Below are positions 45,533-54,077 of a DNA stretch of 64,000 bases, one piece after another. Source of the DNA: Marivita hallyeonensis (GTDB lineage: Bacteria > Pseudomonadota > Alphaproteobacteria > Rhodobacterales > Rhodobacteraceae); NCBI RefSeq assembly GCF_900129875.1, contig NZ_FQXC01000003.1:124001-188000 (forward strand), in the 5' to 3' direction. Made by a program: the position numbers and the translations under genes. Position 1 is the first letter of the stretch; each line of letters starts with the position of its first letter. A model generated the notes under the pieces. The model searched no databases. It saw only the letters and a list, made by a program, of their open reading frames with translations, and was not told the origin of the DNA.

Positions 45533-45903
45533 TATCGCGCGGGCTGCAGCATACGTCCGAGACCCCGACCTCCCAATACGTGGATGTGCAAATGCGGCAC
45601 TTCCTGAACCCCGGCTTCTCCGGCGTTTGAGATGATGCGATACCCGCCGTCTTGCACGCCCTCTTGTTTACAGACCTCTCCCACGGCGCGTGTGAAATCC
45701 GCGATCTCGGCATCGCTCGCTTCGAGCGCGAAATGGTCGTAGCAAACATACGGCCCCTTGGGGATGACCAGCACATGCACCGGGGCTTGCGGTTGGATAT
45801 CTCGAAAAGCCAGGCTGTGTTCCGTCTCCAGCACGGTATCGTTCGGGATTTCGCCGCGCAGGATTTTGGCAAAGATGTTCTGATCGTCATAGACATAGGC
45901 CAT
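45532..45903 (-). CDS. HIT-family nucleotide hydrolase
   Basis: The 123-residue product has the histidine triad HLHIHVLGG near the C terminus and the typical start FAKILRGEIPNDTVLETE. HINT-branch HIT proteins hydrolyse AMP linked to amines, lysine or sulfate. It begins 11 bases downstream of the GT14 gene on the same strand and so is probably co-transcribed with it. Confidence 0.93.
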   Translation of the reverse strand: MAYVYDDQNIFAKILRGEIPNDTVLETEHSLAFRDIQPQAPVHVLVIPKGPYVCYDHFALEASDAEIADFTRAVGEVCKQEGVQDGGYRIISNAGEAGVQEVPHLHIHVLGGRGLGRMLQPAR

Positions 45904-45914
45904 GGCGGGGTCCT

Positions 45915-47492
45915 CTAATCTGCAAACAGGTGGTCTGTACGCGCAATTTCAAGCGCTTGCTCGCGGGATGCCGAAAGGAAGGTCGCAAGCGCTTTTGCGT
46001 TCACTTCGGCGCTGTTTTCTTCGTGTATACACAGATAGTTTTCGAACTCCGCATCACGGATCCGGTCGCTTTCATGGACGATGTCGTTCCGGATCGTGGG
46101 CAGCAGACGCATGAGCGTCTCGACCGGCGTGCGATCGCCAGCCAGCCCCACACGTGTGGCGTGGCCGATGAGATAGTCGTCCGAAAAATTGCACTGCACT
46201 TCCAATAGCCGGGTCGTGGCGCGGTCACGGCAGAAATCCTCAAGCAGATCAAGGTTGCCGGGGTCCATACACACCACCATGCGATCACTGTCGTAGTAGT
46301 CGAACATCATCCGCATGAGCGACCGCCGGTGGCGATGACGTTTGCCAAGCGTGGTCTGAATACCGCCCATATCAGGCAATTCGGTGTGTTCTTCGTTGAA
46401 CAGGTATTCGATGCAGGGAATGTTCGTCAGTTTTCGGATGCGAGACACAAGCCGCTTGGCCACGTGCCACTTCTTGCAAACGACGATGAGCAATTCCCGT
46501 TCGCGCCCCAGCGTGCTTTCTTTTTCCCAGAACCGCGCCGCAAAGCGGCGACCGATCCGGCCTTTGCCGCTCAGGAACTTGTAGAGCGACCGGCCTTCGT
46601 TCGAGATTTCGAAATTCACACCTTTGGCAGAGTAGAGCGAGCCCAGCCGTTCCTTGAGTTCGAGCGCTTCGGGGCTGATCTTGCGAGCGAACAGGAAGTC
46701 CTGGCTTAGCAGGAGGTCGAAATGGTCGTTGTAGAAGGTGACCGGCATCCCGTAGTCCGAGAACATGAGGAATGTCAGCGTCCGGCACTCGATTTCTTGC
46801 TCAGGCACCAGATGACGGACGAGGGTCTGAAAGAATGTCTCGTCGGGAATCCAGGTTGTGCTGAAGAACCGTTTTACATCTGGGCGCTGCTTGATGAAGT
46901 CGAGTATCGCTTCAACTGTGCGTCTGCGCAGGCACCACCATTGGCTGCCGATCTGGATCTCGAGATCTTCCGGCACTTTGCGCGACAAACCCAGTTTTTT
47001 CTGCAATTCGAGACTTTTGTAGAACAACCACTTGTTGTTGCGTTCGTTCAGGAAGTGCCGATAGATCAGCCGTTCTTCCTTCATGCCGGTCTTGATCCAG
47101 TCCGAGGCGAAGAAATCGAAACTTTCAATGAAATCCGCTTCGGTGCGGTCCAGATAATCGTGGGCGTATTCTGCCGTTTTGATCGCCTGGCAATCTCCGG
47201 ACAGCATGTAGAAATGTGTGGCGCGCGGGAAGGCCTCGACGGCGGCTTCGACCGCGTAGAGGGTGGCCTGAACGAGCGACCATTCCCCCCAACCGCATTT
47301 GATGCGCTTGTTGGCGAACGCCACGTTCGGATTGTCTGAAAGGGCCGTGTGAATGGTTTTGAACGCCGCCGCGTCCGCGCGCGCATCGAAATGAATTGCG
47401 ATGTAATCCCCGACCGCCGTCAGACTAAGCGCCTGACGAATGATGGCGTCAGGGTCCTTGTGACACAGCAATATGAAGGCAATGTTTGCCAT
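45915..47492 (-). CDS. GT14-type glycosyltransferase with C-terminal DUF5928-like domain
   Basis: The 525-residue protein shares the Branch/GT14 layout with the one at 26302: NIAFILLCHKDPDAIIRQ, FYMLSGDCQAIKTAEY, GSQWWCLRRRTVEAI and TWIPDETFFQTLVRH. The C-terminal half, from about residue 320, is a different domain (KKWHVAKRLVSRIRK, then FDYYDSDRMVVCMDPG and FSDDYLIGHATRVG) that I associate with DUF5928 of Rhodobacterales; its function is unknown. It is divergent, across 141 bases, from a sulfotransferase gene, and is followed by a HIT gene. GlcNAc or xylose transfer is a family inference. Confidence 0.85.
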   Translation of the reverse strand: MANIAFILLCHKDPDAIIRQALSLTAVGDYIAIHFDARADAAAFKTIHTALSDNPNVAFANKRIKCGWGEWSLVQATLYAVEAAVEAFPRATHFYMLSGDCQAIKTAEYAHDYLDRTEADFIESFDFFASDWIKTGMKEERLIYRHFLNERNNKWLFYKSLELQKKLGLSRKVPEDLEIQIGSQWWCLRRRTVEAILDFIKQRPDVKRFFSTTWIPDETFFQTLVRHLVPEQEIECRTLTFLMFSDYGMPVTFYNDHFDLLLSQDFLFARKISPEALELKERLGSLYSAKGVNFEISNEGRSLYKFLSGKGRIGRRFAARFWEKESTLGRERELLIVVCKKWHVAKRLVSRIRKLTNIPCIEYLFNEEHTELPDMGGIQTTLGKRHRHRRSLMRMMFDYYDSDRMVVCMDPGNLDLLEDFCRDRATTRLLEVQCNFSDDYLIGHATRVGLAGDRTPVETLMRLLPTIRNDIVHESDRIRDAEFENYLCIHEENSAEVNAKALATFLSASREQALEIARTDHLFAD

Positions 47493-47633
47493 TCAGGGGG
47501 GCATCTGCTCTCATTTATCCTTGTATCTGATTTGATACGCGCGTTCCGCCATTGAATAAACTGCCTTTCTTTGATTTTTTGTTTACGTTACGGGACCACA
47601 AGAGCCCGGTACGAGGCAAAAGGCGGCAGGACT

Positions 47634-48452
47634 ATGGGATTTCCCGGAACGTGGATGACCGAGAGCGAAAGCATGGTCTATCGCGTCGTGCCCAAATGCG
47701 CCTGCTCGACCATCGGGCAGATCATGTTCTATTCCGATCATGGCACTTTCTTCGATGGCGACATTCACGATGCGCAAAGCGGTCTGCACAAGTGGGCGCT
47801 TGAACATAGCAAGGACCCGATCACGCAGCGTGTCCAAGCGCATGACACGTTCGCCTTTACCTGTGTGCGAAACCCTTACACGCGGATCCTGAGCTCGTTC
47901 TTCGACAAGATTTGCGGCATTCAGCGGAACGGCAAACGCTATCGCGGCAACCTCGTGCCGCTGTTGATCCAGAAATACGGGATCGAAGTTGGCGGTGCGG
48001 ACGGCAAACAGGAATTCGACCAGATCCAGAGTTTCCGCCGGTTCCTGCTATTCGCGCGCGATACGATCCGCTGGCGGCGTCCGATGGACCCCGATATCCA
48101 CTGGTCAGCGATGTCGGGCCATATCAGCACGTTCATCGTGAATGGCGGGCATTATGACCACATCTTCTGGACCGAGAGCTTCAATGACGGCATGGCCGAA
48201 GTGTTGGGGCGGACGAAGACGAAGAAGAAGGTCGATCTGAAGAAAATCCCCCGCTTCAATGAAAGCGAGGGGCATGGGCCGAAGCGCGCGCACCCCGTAG
48301 AAGACTACTTCGACGACCTGTCAATGCACTTGGTCTACGAGATGTACAAACGCGATTTCGAGCTGTTCAAATACGACTTCGAAAACCCGGGCAACAAGAT
48401 GCCCATCGGCGAAATCGACCTGGACGAAGTGCACGCCAAGCTGGGCGATTGA
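47634..48452 (+). CDS. Sulfotransferase family 2-type protein
   Basis: The 272-residue product has the PAPS 5'-loop VVPKCACSTIGQIMF (PKxACST at residues 20-26) and the 3'-phosphate motif VRNPYTRILSSFF with Arg79 and Ser87/Ser88. The histidine-rich part after SQRV/VQAHDTFAF follows the family order. It is probably a cytoplasmic carbohydrate sulfotransferase. The ATG at 47634 (MGFPGTW) is chosen over a longer frame from 47571; a short AGG-type ribosome-binding site is present. Together with the divergent GT14 gene it forms a second glycan-modifying pair. Confidence 0.87.
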   Translation: MGFPGTWMTESESMVYRVVPKCACSTIGQIMFYSDHGTFFDGDIHDAQSGLHKWALEHSKDPITQRVQAHDTFAFTCVRNPYTRILSSFFDKICGIQRNGKRYRGNLVPLLIQKYGIEVGGADGKQEFDQIQSFRRFLLFARDTIRWRRPMDPDIHWSAMSGHISTFIVNGGHYDHIFWTESFNDGMAEVLGRTKTKKKVDLKKIPRFNESEGHGPKRAHPVEDYFDDLSMHLVYEMYKRDFELFKYDFENPGNKMPIGEIDLDEVHAKLGD

Positions 48453-48465
48453 TCCACAAAAGGTC

Positions 48466-48696
48466 TCAGACCGGTTTCCGCGTATTCCGCTCTACAAAGC
48501 GACGGACCATTGGTGCCACGACAAGCACCGTCGGGAAGGCGACCACCCAGCTTGGGATCCAGGCGGACATCCAGAGCGCGATGAACCCATCGGTCAGACC
48601 CGCCGCACGCAAGGTCGCGACAAGAGACACGATAAAGGACATCAGCCCCGACAGAAGGAACCCGAAGACAACGGGGGCAAAGCGTGGTGCGAACAT
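48466..48696 (-). CDS. DUF2798 family membrane protein
   Basis: The 76-residue protein has two membrane segments (PVVFGFLLSGLMSFIVSLVA and MSAWIPSWVVAFPTVLVVAP) with the family motif GLMSFIVS and a basic C-terminal tail (RRFVERNTRKP). The function of the family is unknown. The start at 48696 (MFAPRFAPVVFG) matches homologs better than the ATG at 48726. It converges on the sulfotransferase gene with 13 bases between stops. Confidence 0.8.
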   Translation of the reverse strand: MFAPRFAPVVFGFLLSGLMSFIVSLVATLRAAGLTDGFIALWMSAWIPSWVVAFPTVLVVAPMVRRFVERNTRKPV

Positions 48697-48778
48697 GAAG
48701 TGACCTACCCAGATGGCGAATATCAAATTCTGATTTCAGAATATGAAGCTCATGGCTGTATTTCAAGCCGCAATCGGC

Positions 48779-49372
48779 TCAGGCATCCGGAAGTTCATCT
48801 GAAGGGATCATGCGGAAAAAGTCGCCGCCCGACCAAACCCCGAACCACCCGTCGTGATGCGTGCCGCAATCGACCAAACGGTAGAAGCTCTTCCGATCTA
48901 TCAACGCTTCGAGGTTTGCGCGGATCAAAACGTAGGGAGACGGTTCACCGGTCTCGGCGTCGCGCACCACCCGGATCGGATGCTCTGGCCCAGCTGCAGC
49001 CCGATCACCGACATGGGTGGTAAAGGTCAACACCTGCTCTTGGCCCTCACCGGTCACGTTGAAGTCGGTCGCCACGAACGGAGCGTCGTCGACGGTGATG
49101 CCGACCTTTTCGACGGGCGTCACAAGGAAGTATTTCTCACCGTCCTTCCGCAGAATCGACGAGAACAGCTTCACCAGCTCGAACCTGCCGATCGGTGTAC
49201 CCAGATAAAACCACGTCCCGTCGCGCGCGATGCGCATGTCCAGATCCCCGCAAAACGGAGGGTTCCACAGGTGTACAGGCGGCAAGCCTTTGCCTTTGGT
49301 GGCGCGTGCTGAGGCAGCAATGCCCTCAGCGGACGGAATAACACGATCTTGTGCGCTCATTGCTTTTGCCAT
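48779..49372 (-). CDS. DUF1285 family protein
   Basis: The 197-residue protein shows the DUF1285 layout: PPVHLWNPPFCGDLDMRIAR, then WFYLGTPIGRFELVKLFSSI and EGEKYFLVTPVEKVGI-like segments (RKDGEKYFLVTPVEKVGITV). It has no signal peptide or membrane segment. Family structures show a small beta-rich fold; the role is not known. The ATG at 49372 follows GGGGG by four bases; an internal ATG at 49360 is the alternative. It is divergent from the moxR operon across 57 bases. Confidence 0.85.
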   Translation of the reverse strand: MAKAMSAQDRVIPSAEGIAASARATKGKGLPPVHLWNPPFCGDLDMRIARDGTWFYLGTPIGRFELVKLFSSILRKDGEKYFLVTPVEKVGITVDDAPFVATDFNVTGEGQEQVLTFTTHVGDRAAAGPEHPIRVVRDAETGEPSPYVLIRANLEALIDRKSFYRLVDCGTHHDGWFGVWSGGDFFRMIPSDELPDA

Positions 49373-49429
49373 TTTGCCCCCGCGCGTTACACTTTCCTCA
49401 AATCAGATAATCCGCAAGGGAGAGACGTC

Positions 49430-50437
49430 ATGGCCGCAGGCGAAGATTTGGTGGCAGAGATCGAAGCGCTGGAAGAAAAGCTGGCGCAAGCCAAAACTGC
49501 CATCACGCAGCGGTTCATTGGTCAGGAGCGTGTGGTCGAACTTACACTCACCTCGCTCTTGTGCGGTGGTCATGGCCTTTTGATCGGCCTCCCTGGTCTG
49601 GGAAAGACACGCCTCGTAGAGACACTGTCGACCGTGATGGGGCTGAACGGGAATCGTGTGCAGTTTACGCCGGACCTCATGCCAGCCGATATTCTGGGGT
49701 CCGAAGTGCTTGAGACTGGCGCTGACGGAAGCCGGGCGTTCAAGTTCATTCAGGGACCGATCTTCTGCCAGCTTCTGATGGCGGACGAGATCAACCGCGC
49801 CTCGCCTCGAACGCAATCGGCGCTTTTGCAGGCGATGCAGGAAAAAGTCGTCACGGTCGCGGGTGAGACGCGCACGCTGGACGCGCCTTTCCACGTGCTC
49901 GCCACACAAAACCCCATTGAGCAAGAAGGCACGTATCCACTGCCCGAGGCGCAGTTGGACCGCTTCCTTGTGCAGATCGATGTGCAGTACCCGGACCGCC
50001 AGACTGAGAAGGAAATCCTTCTTGCCACAACCGGCGCAGAAGAGGCGGAAGCCTACCAGGTGTTTACAGCAGAAGAACTGATCGCGGCGCAGAGACTGTT
50101 GCGCCGGATGCCAGTGGGCGATGCCGTGGTCGAGATGATCCTCGATCTGGTGCGTGCCTTCCGTCCGCATGATGAACTGGCGGGGGATCGCGTGAAGGAC
50201 ACCGTGGCATGGGGCCCCGGCCCACGTGCCGCGCAAGCGCTGATGCTGGCGGTTCGCGCGAGGGCACTTCTTGAAGGGCGTCTTGCTCCGGCGCCCGAGG
50301 ACGTCATCAACATGGCACGGCCAGTCCTGTCGCACCGGATGGCGCTCACCTTCTCCGCGCGGGCGCGTGGAGACGATCTGGGCAATCTGATTGACGAAGT
50401 TGCGCACGGAATGGTCCCGACCGAGGCCGCTGCGTGA
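49430..50437 (+). CDS. MoxR-family AAA+ ATPase
   Basis: The 335-residue product has Walker A GLPGLGKTRLVE (about residues 53-64), Walker B LLMADEINRASPRTQSALLQ and the sensor region HVLATQNPIEQEGTYPLPEA. MoxR ATPases act as chaperones for maturation of complexes, usually together with VWA-domain proteins encoded beside them. The ATG at 49430 has AGGGAGAG just upstream. Its stop overlaps the DUF58 gene start (GTGA). Confidence 0.94.
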   Translation: MAAGEDLVAEIEALEEKLAQAKTAITQRFIGQERVVELTLTSLLCGGHGLLIGLPGLGKTRLVETLSTVMGLNGNRVQFTPDLMPADILGSEVLETGADGSRAFKFIQGPIFCQLLMADEINRASPRTQSALLQAMQEKVVTVAGETRTLDAPFHVLATQNPIEQEGTYPLPEAQLDRFLVQIDVQYPDRQTEKEILLATTGAEEAEAYQVFTAEELIAAQRLLRRMPVGDAVVEMILDLVRAFRPHDELAGDRVKDTVAWGPGPRAAQALMLAVRARALLEGRLAPAPEDVINMARPVLSHRMALTFSARARGDDLGNLIDEVAHGMVPTEAAA

Positions 50438-51309
50438 CCACGGTAACAGCCCTTCGCCAACGCTCGGAAGAGGAAGCCTCACGGCTTCCGGCACTCTTGG
50501 CCCGCGCCGAGCATCTGGCCGGGACTGTTCTGTTGGGAGATCATGGGCGCCGGCGTTCCGGATTGGGCGACGACTTCTGGCAGTACCGCCCTATGCAGCA
50601 AGGGGATGCGCTGCGTGACATCGATTGGCGGAGGTCTGCAAAAAGCGACACCCAGTTCATCCGGGAACGCGAATGGCAAATCGCGCAGAGCGTGATCCTC
50701 TGGGTCGATCAGGCCGCTTCGATGCGCTTTGCGTCGGACCAAAACCTCAGCACCAAGGCCGACCGGGCGCGCACGCTCGCTCTGGCGAGTGCCATCCTGT
50801 TGATCCGCGGTGGTGAACGTGTCGGTCTGACCGGGTTCGAACTGCCGCCGCGCCGCGGACAGGCACAGATCACCCGTCTGGCCGAGATGCTGTCGGTCGA
50901 CAACGCTGACGACTATTCCGAGCCTGAAGCGCGCGGCATGATCCCGCAATCCCGGGCCATCTTCTTTTCAGACTTCCTCGGCGATCCGGGACCGGTCGAA
51001 GCGGCGCTGACAAAAGCCGCGGACCGCGGGGTACGCGGTGCGTTGGTGCAAATCCTCGATCCCAGTGAAGAAGTGTTTCCGTTTGACGGACGAACCATTT
51101 TCGAAAGCGTGGGCGGTGCCTATGTACATGAAACGCTGAAGGCCGGCGATCTGAGAACACGCTATCTCGACCGGCTGGCGCAGCGCAAAGAGCGGCTTGA
51201 ACACCTGTCGCGATTAACCGGTTGGCAATACTTGTGCCATCACACAAATGACAGCGCGCAATCCGCCTTGCTCTGGATCTACCGCGCGATGGATGGGGCA
51301 CACGGATGA
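50434..51309 (+). CDS. DUF58 domain protein
   Basis: The 291-residue protein has the DUF58 core: LGDDFWQYRPMQQGDALRDI followed by DWRRSAKSDTQFIRERE and a von Willebrand A-like fold start VILWVDQAASMRF. It is encoded directly after moxR in many bacteria and is thought to be a MoxR client or partner at the membrane. The GTG start overlaps the moxR stop, and the stop overlaps the next gene (ATGA). Confidence 0.92.
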   Translation: MTTVTALRQRSEEEASRLPALLARAEHLAGTVLLGDHGRRRSGLGDDFWQYRPMQQGDALRDIDWRRSAKSDTQFIREREWQIAQSVILWVDQAASMRFASDQNLSTKADRARTLALASAILLIRGGERVGLTGFELPPRRGQAQITRLAEMLSVDNADDYSEPEARGMIPQSRAIFFSDFLGDPGPVEAALTKAADRGVRGALVQILDPSEEVFPFDGRTIFESVGGAYVHETLKAGDLRTRYLDRLAQRKERLEHLSRLTGWQYLCHHTNDSAQSALLWIYRAMDGAHG

Positions 51310-54077
51310 CGCTTTTCGGTATCGGTTTCGCCACCCCCTGGCTCTTGCTGGCGCTGCTTGCGCTGCCGATCCTGTGGCTGATCCTGCGGGCCGTTCCACC
51401 CGCGCCGATCCGGCGTCTGTTTCCGGGCGTCGTTCTATTGCTCGGGCTCAAGGATGACGAACAGGTCAGCGACCGTACACCATGGTGGCTCTTGCTGCTG
51501 CGCATGCTCGCGGTTGCCGCCCTGATCATCGGACTTGCCGGACCAATCTTGAACCCCGAAAACAGCGAAGCCACCGCAAGCAACGCACCGCTTCTTGTCG
51601 TTATGGACGGGTCTTGGGCAAGCGCAGCAAGCTGGCGTGCACGCACAGAGGCACTGGACGGGCTGCTAGCACAAGCGTCCCGGGATGACCGCCGTGTCGC
51701 CCTCATGAAACTATCCGCGCCAGAACCGACCAGCTTCCAGGCCGCCGACGATTTGCGCGCGCGCCTTGTGGGCTTGAACCCCGATCCTTGGGAGCCGCGC
51801 GCGGCACAGATAGACCGCGCTCTCACGCTGCTTCCGGATGGCGGATTCGACACGTATTGGATGTCCGATGGACTGGCGCGCGACAGCCGTGAGACACTTC
51901 TGTCCGAGCTTGACTCGCGCGGCACGGTTACTGTGTTCCAGGCGGGGCAAACCATTCTGGGGCTGGCCCCCGCACGGTTCGAAGATGGCAATATCGTTTT
52001 AACGGCGAAGCGCGCTCAGACCGGCAGCGAGAGGGAGGTCACGATCCTCGCGCAGGGACGCGATCCGGCAGGGAACCCCGCCATACTGGCGCGTGCGAAC
52101 GCCTTGTTCGAGGCGGATGCAAACGAAGCTGAAACAGCCCTCGCCCTGCCGTCAGAATTGCGCGCACGGATCACGCGGTTCGAGATCGAAGGCAATCGCA
52201 GCGCTGGCGCCACCACCCTGCCCGACGACAGTTTGCGGCGCCGCGAAGTTGCCTTGATGGCGGGCCGCGAAGACCGCGAAGGCCTGCAGCTCCTGTCGCC
52301 GCTTCATTATCTTGAAAAAGCCCTTGAACCGAGCGCCGACCTTCTCACCGGGGCGCTTCTGGATATGATCCCGGCCAATCCCGACGTGATCGCATTGGCC
52401 GACGTTGCGACCCTTGGTGCCGCCGAGGAGGAAGCCATTCTCGATTGGCTCGAAGAAGGTGGCATCCTACTGCGCTTCGCGGGCCCGCGCCTTGCCGCCA
52501 GTGACGTTAGCCGCGATGAGGAAGACCCCTTGATGCCGGTACGCCTGCGCGCGGGTGGGCGAAGCGTCGGCGGCGCGATGAGCTGGGGTGAACCGAAATC
52601 GCTTGCGGCGTTTACCGAAGACAGTCCGTTCTTCGGTTTGGATATTCCGCCAGACGTGACCATTTCGGCGCAAGTCATGGCGCAACCGGATCCGGCACTC
52701 GCGGAACGCGTGATTGCGCAACTGAGCGATGGCACGCCGTTGGTGACGCGCAAGCCGGTAGGTCAGGGCCAAATCATCCTCTTCCACGTGACGGCCAATG
52801 CCGAGTGGTCTAGCCTTCCGCTGTCTGGGCTTTTCGTACAAATGCTGGAGCGCCTCGCCATCGCCGCAGGCACTTCGGCCGAGCCCACTGCCGAAGAACT
52901 CGCCGGGACGGTCTGGCAGCCGACCGTGGTCCTTGATGCGTTCGGGTCGCTAAGTGACGGAAGCACGCTTCCTGGGGTCGCAGGCGAAGATCTCGCCGAT
53001 GCGCCGCTGAGCGCAGACTTACGTCCCGGCCTATACCAGAATCAAGACCGCGCGGTTTCGCGGAACGTTCTGTCGGCAGATGCGGAATTGACACCTGCTG
53101 TGTGGCCCTCTGACATCCGGGTCGAAGGCCTGTCGCGCTCCGAGGAAACGCCGTTGGCCGGATTTCTCCTGGCCGCTGCCATCGCACTTCTTCTTGTCGA
53201 TATCGTGGCCTCGTTGTTCCTGTCGGGTCGCCTGTCTCGTCCGCGCGGCGTGACTGCGGCAGGGTTACTAGTTGCTGCTTTGCTGTTGCCCGGAATGCCC
53301 GCACAAGCGCAATCACAAGAGGACGCATTTGCCCTTGCCTCCACGGCAGAGGTGACATTCGCGCATGTGGTCACAGGTGACGACAGGCTCGATCAAGTGG
53401 CGCAGGCCGGATTGCGCGGTCTGTCAGAAACGCTCTTCTTCCGCACATCGGTCGAACCGGCAGACCCGGTGGCGGTCAATCTCGAAACGGACGAACTGGC
53501 GTTCTTCCCGTTTCTCTACTGGCCGATCACGCCTGATCAGCCGACGCCATCCGCCGAAGCCTACGCCAAGCTGAACACCTATCTTCGTTCCGGCGGCATG
53601 ATCCTGTTCGATACCCGCGACGCCGACATCGCGCGGTTCGGCACAGGAAGCCCCAATGGGCGCAAACTCCAGCAACTCGCGGCCCCGCTGGATATCCCAC
53701 CGCTTGAACCGATCCCGGCGGATCACGTGCTGACGAGGACCTTCTACCTGATTCAGGATTTCCCAGGGCGGCACAGCAGTCAGGATGTCTGGGTCGAAGC
53801 TTCCCCACCGGATGCCGAGCTGGTGGAGGGCATGCCGTTCCGCAATCTCAACGACAACGTCACGCCGGTCGTGATCGGCGGCAACGACTGGGCATCGGCA
53901 TGGGCGATGGATCGACAGGGCAATCCGCTCTATCCCATTGGCCGCGGGTATTCGGGCGAACGCCAGCGCGAGATCGCATACCGGTTTGGCGTGAACCTGG
54001 TGATGCACGTGCTCACCGGGAACTACAAATCCGATCAGGTCCACGTGCCTGCACTTCTTGACAGACTGGGGCAGTGA
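51306..54077 (+). CDS. BatA-like N-terminal domain and DUF4159 membrane protein
   Basis: The 923-residue protein opens with the BatA N-terminal element (FATPWLLLALLALPILWLIL) and a second helix near residue 65. A large extracytoplasmic region follows, then a membrane helix around residues 617-640 and a secretion-like hydrophobic segment ending PGMPAQAQ. A C-terminal DUF4159 domain begins near residue 680 (EVTFAHVVTGDDRLDQVAQA, LRSGGMILFDTRD). It looks like a fusion of two proteins usually described separately. It is the third gene of the moxR operon, coupled on both sides. The function is unknown; cell-envelope stress or integrity is a guess from family context. Confidence 0.87.
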   Translation: MTLFGIGFATPWLLLALLALPILWLILRAVPPAPIRRLFPGVVLLLGLKDDEQVSDRTPWWLLLLRMLAVAALIIGLAGPILNPENSEATASNAPLLVVMDGSWASAASWRARTEALDGLLAQASRDDRRVALMKLSAPEPTSFQAADDLRARLVGLNPDPWEPRAAQIDRALTLLPDGGFDTYWMSDGLARDSRETLLSELDSRGTVTVFQAGQTILGLAPARFEDGNIVLTAKRAQTGSEREVTILAQGRDPAGNPAILARANALFEADANEAETALALPSELRARITRFEIEGNRSAGATTLPDDSLRRREVALMAGREDREGLQLLSPLHYLEKALEPSADLLTGALLDMIPANPDVIALADVATLGAAEEEAILDWLEEGGILLRFAGPRLAASDVSRDEEDPLMPVRLRAGGRSVGGAMSWGEPKSLAAFTEDSPFFGLDIPPDVTISAQVMAQPDPALAERVIAQLSDGTPLVTRKPVGQGQIILFHVTANAEWSSLPLSGLFVQMLERLAIAAGTSAEPTAEELAGTVWQPTVVLDAFGSLSDGSTLPGVAGEDLADAPLSADLRPGLYQNQDRAVSRNVLSADAELTPAVWPSDIRVEGLSRSEETPLAGFLLAAAIALLLVDIVASLFLSGRLSRPRGVTAAGLLVAALLLPGMPAQAQSQEDAFALASTAEVTFAHVVTGDDRLDQVAQAGLRGLSETLFFRTSVEPADPVAVNLETDELAFFPFLYWPITPDQPTPSAEAYAKLNTYLRSGGMILFDTRDADIARFGTGSPNGRKLQQLAAPLDIPPLEPIPADHVLTRTFYLIQDFPGRHSSQDVWVEASPPDAELVEGMPFRNLNDNVTPVVIGGNDWASAWAMDRQGNPLYPIGRGYSGERQREIAYRFGVNLVMHVLTGNYKSDQVHVPALLDRLGQ

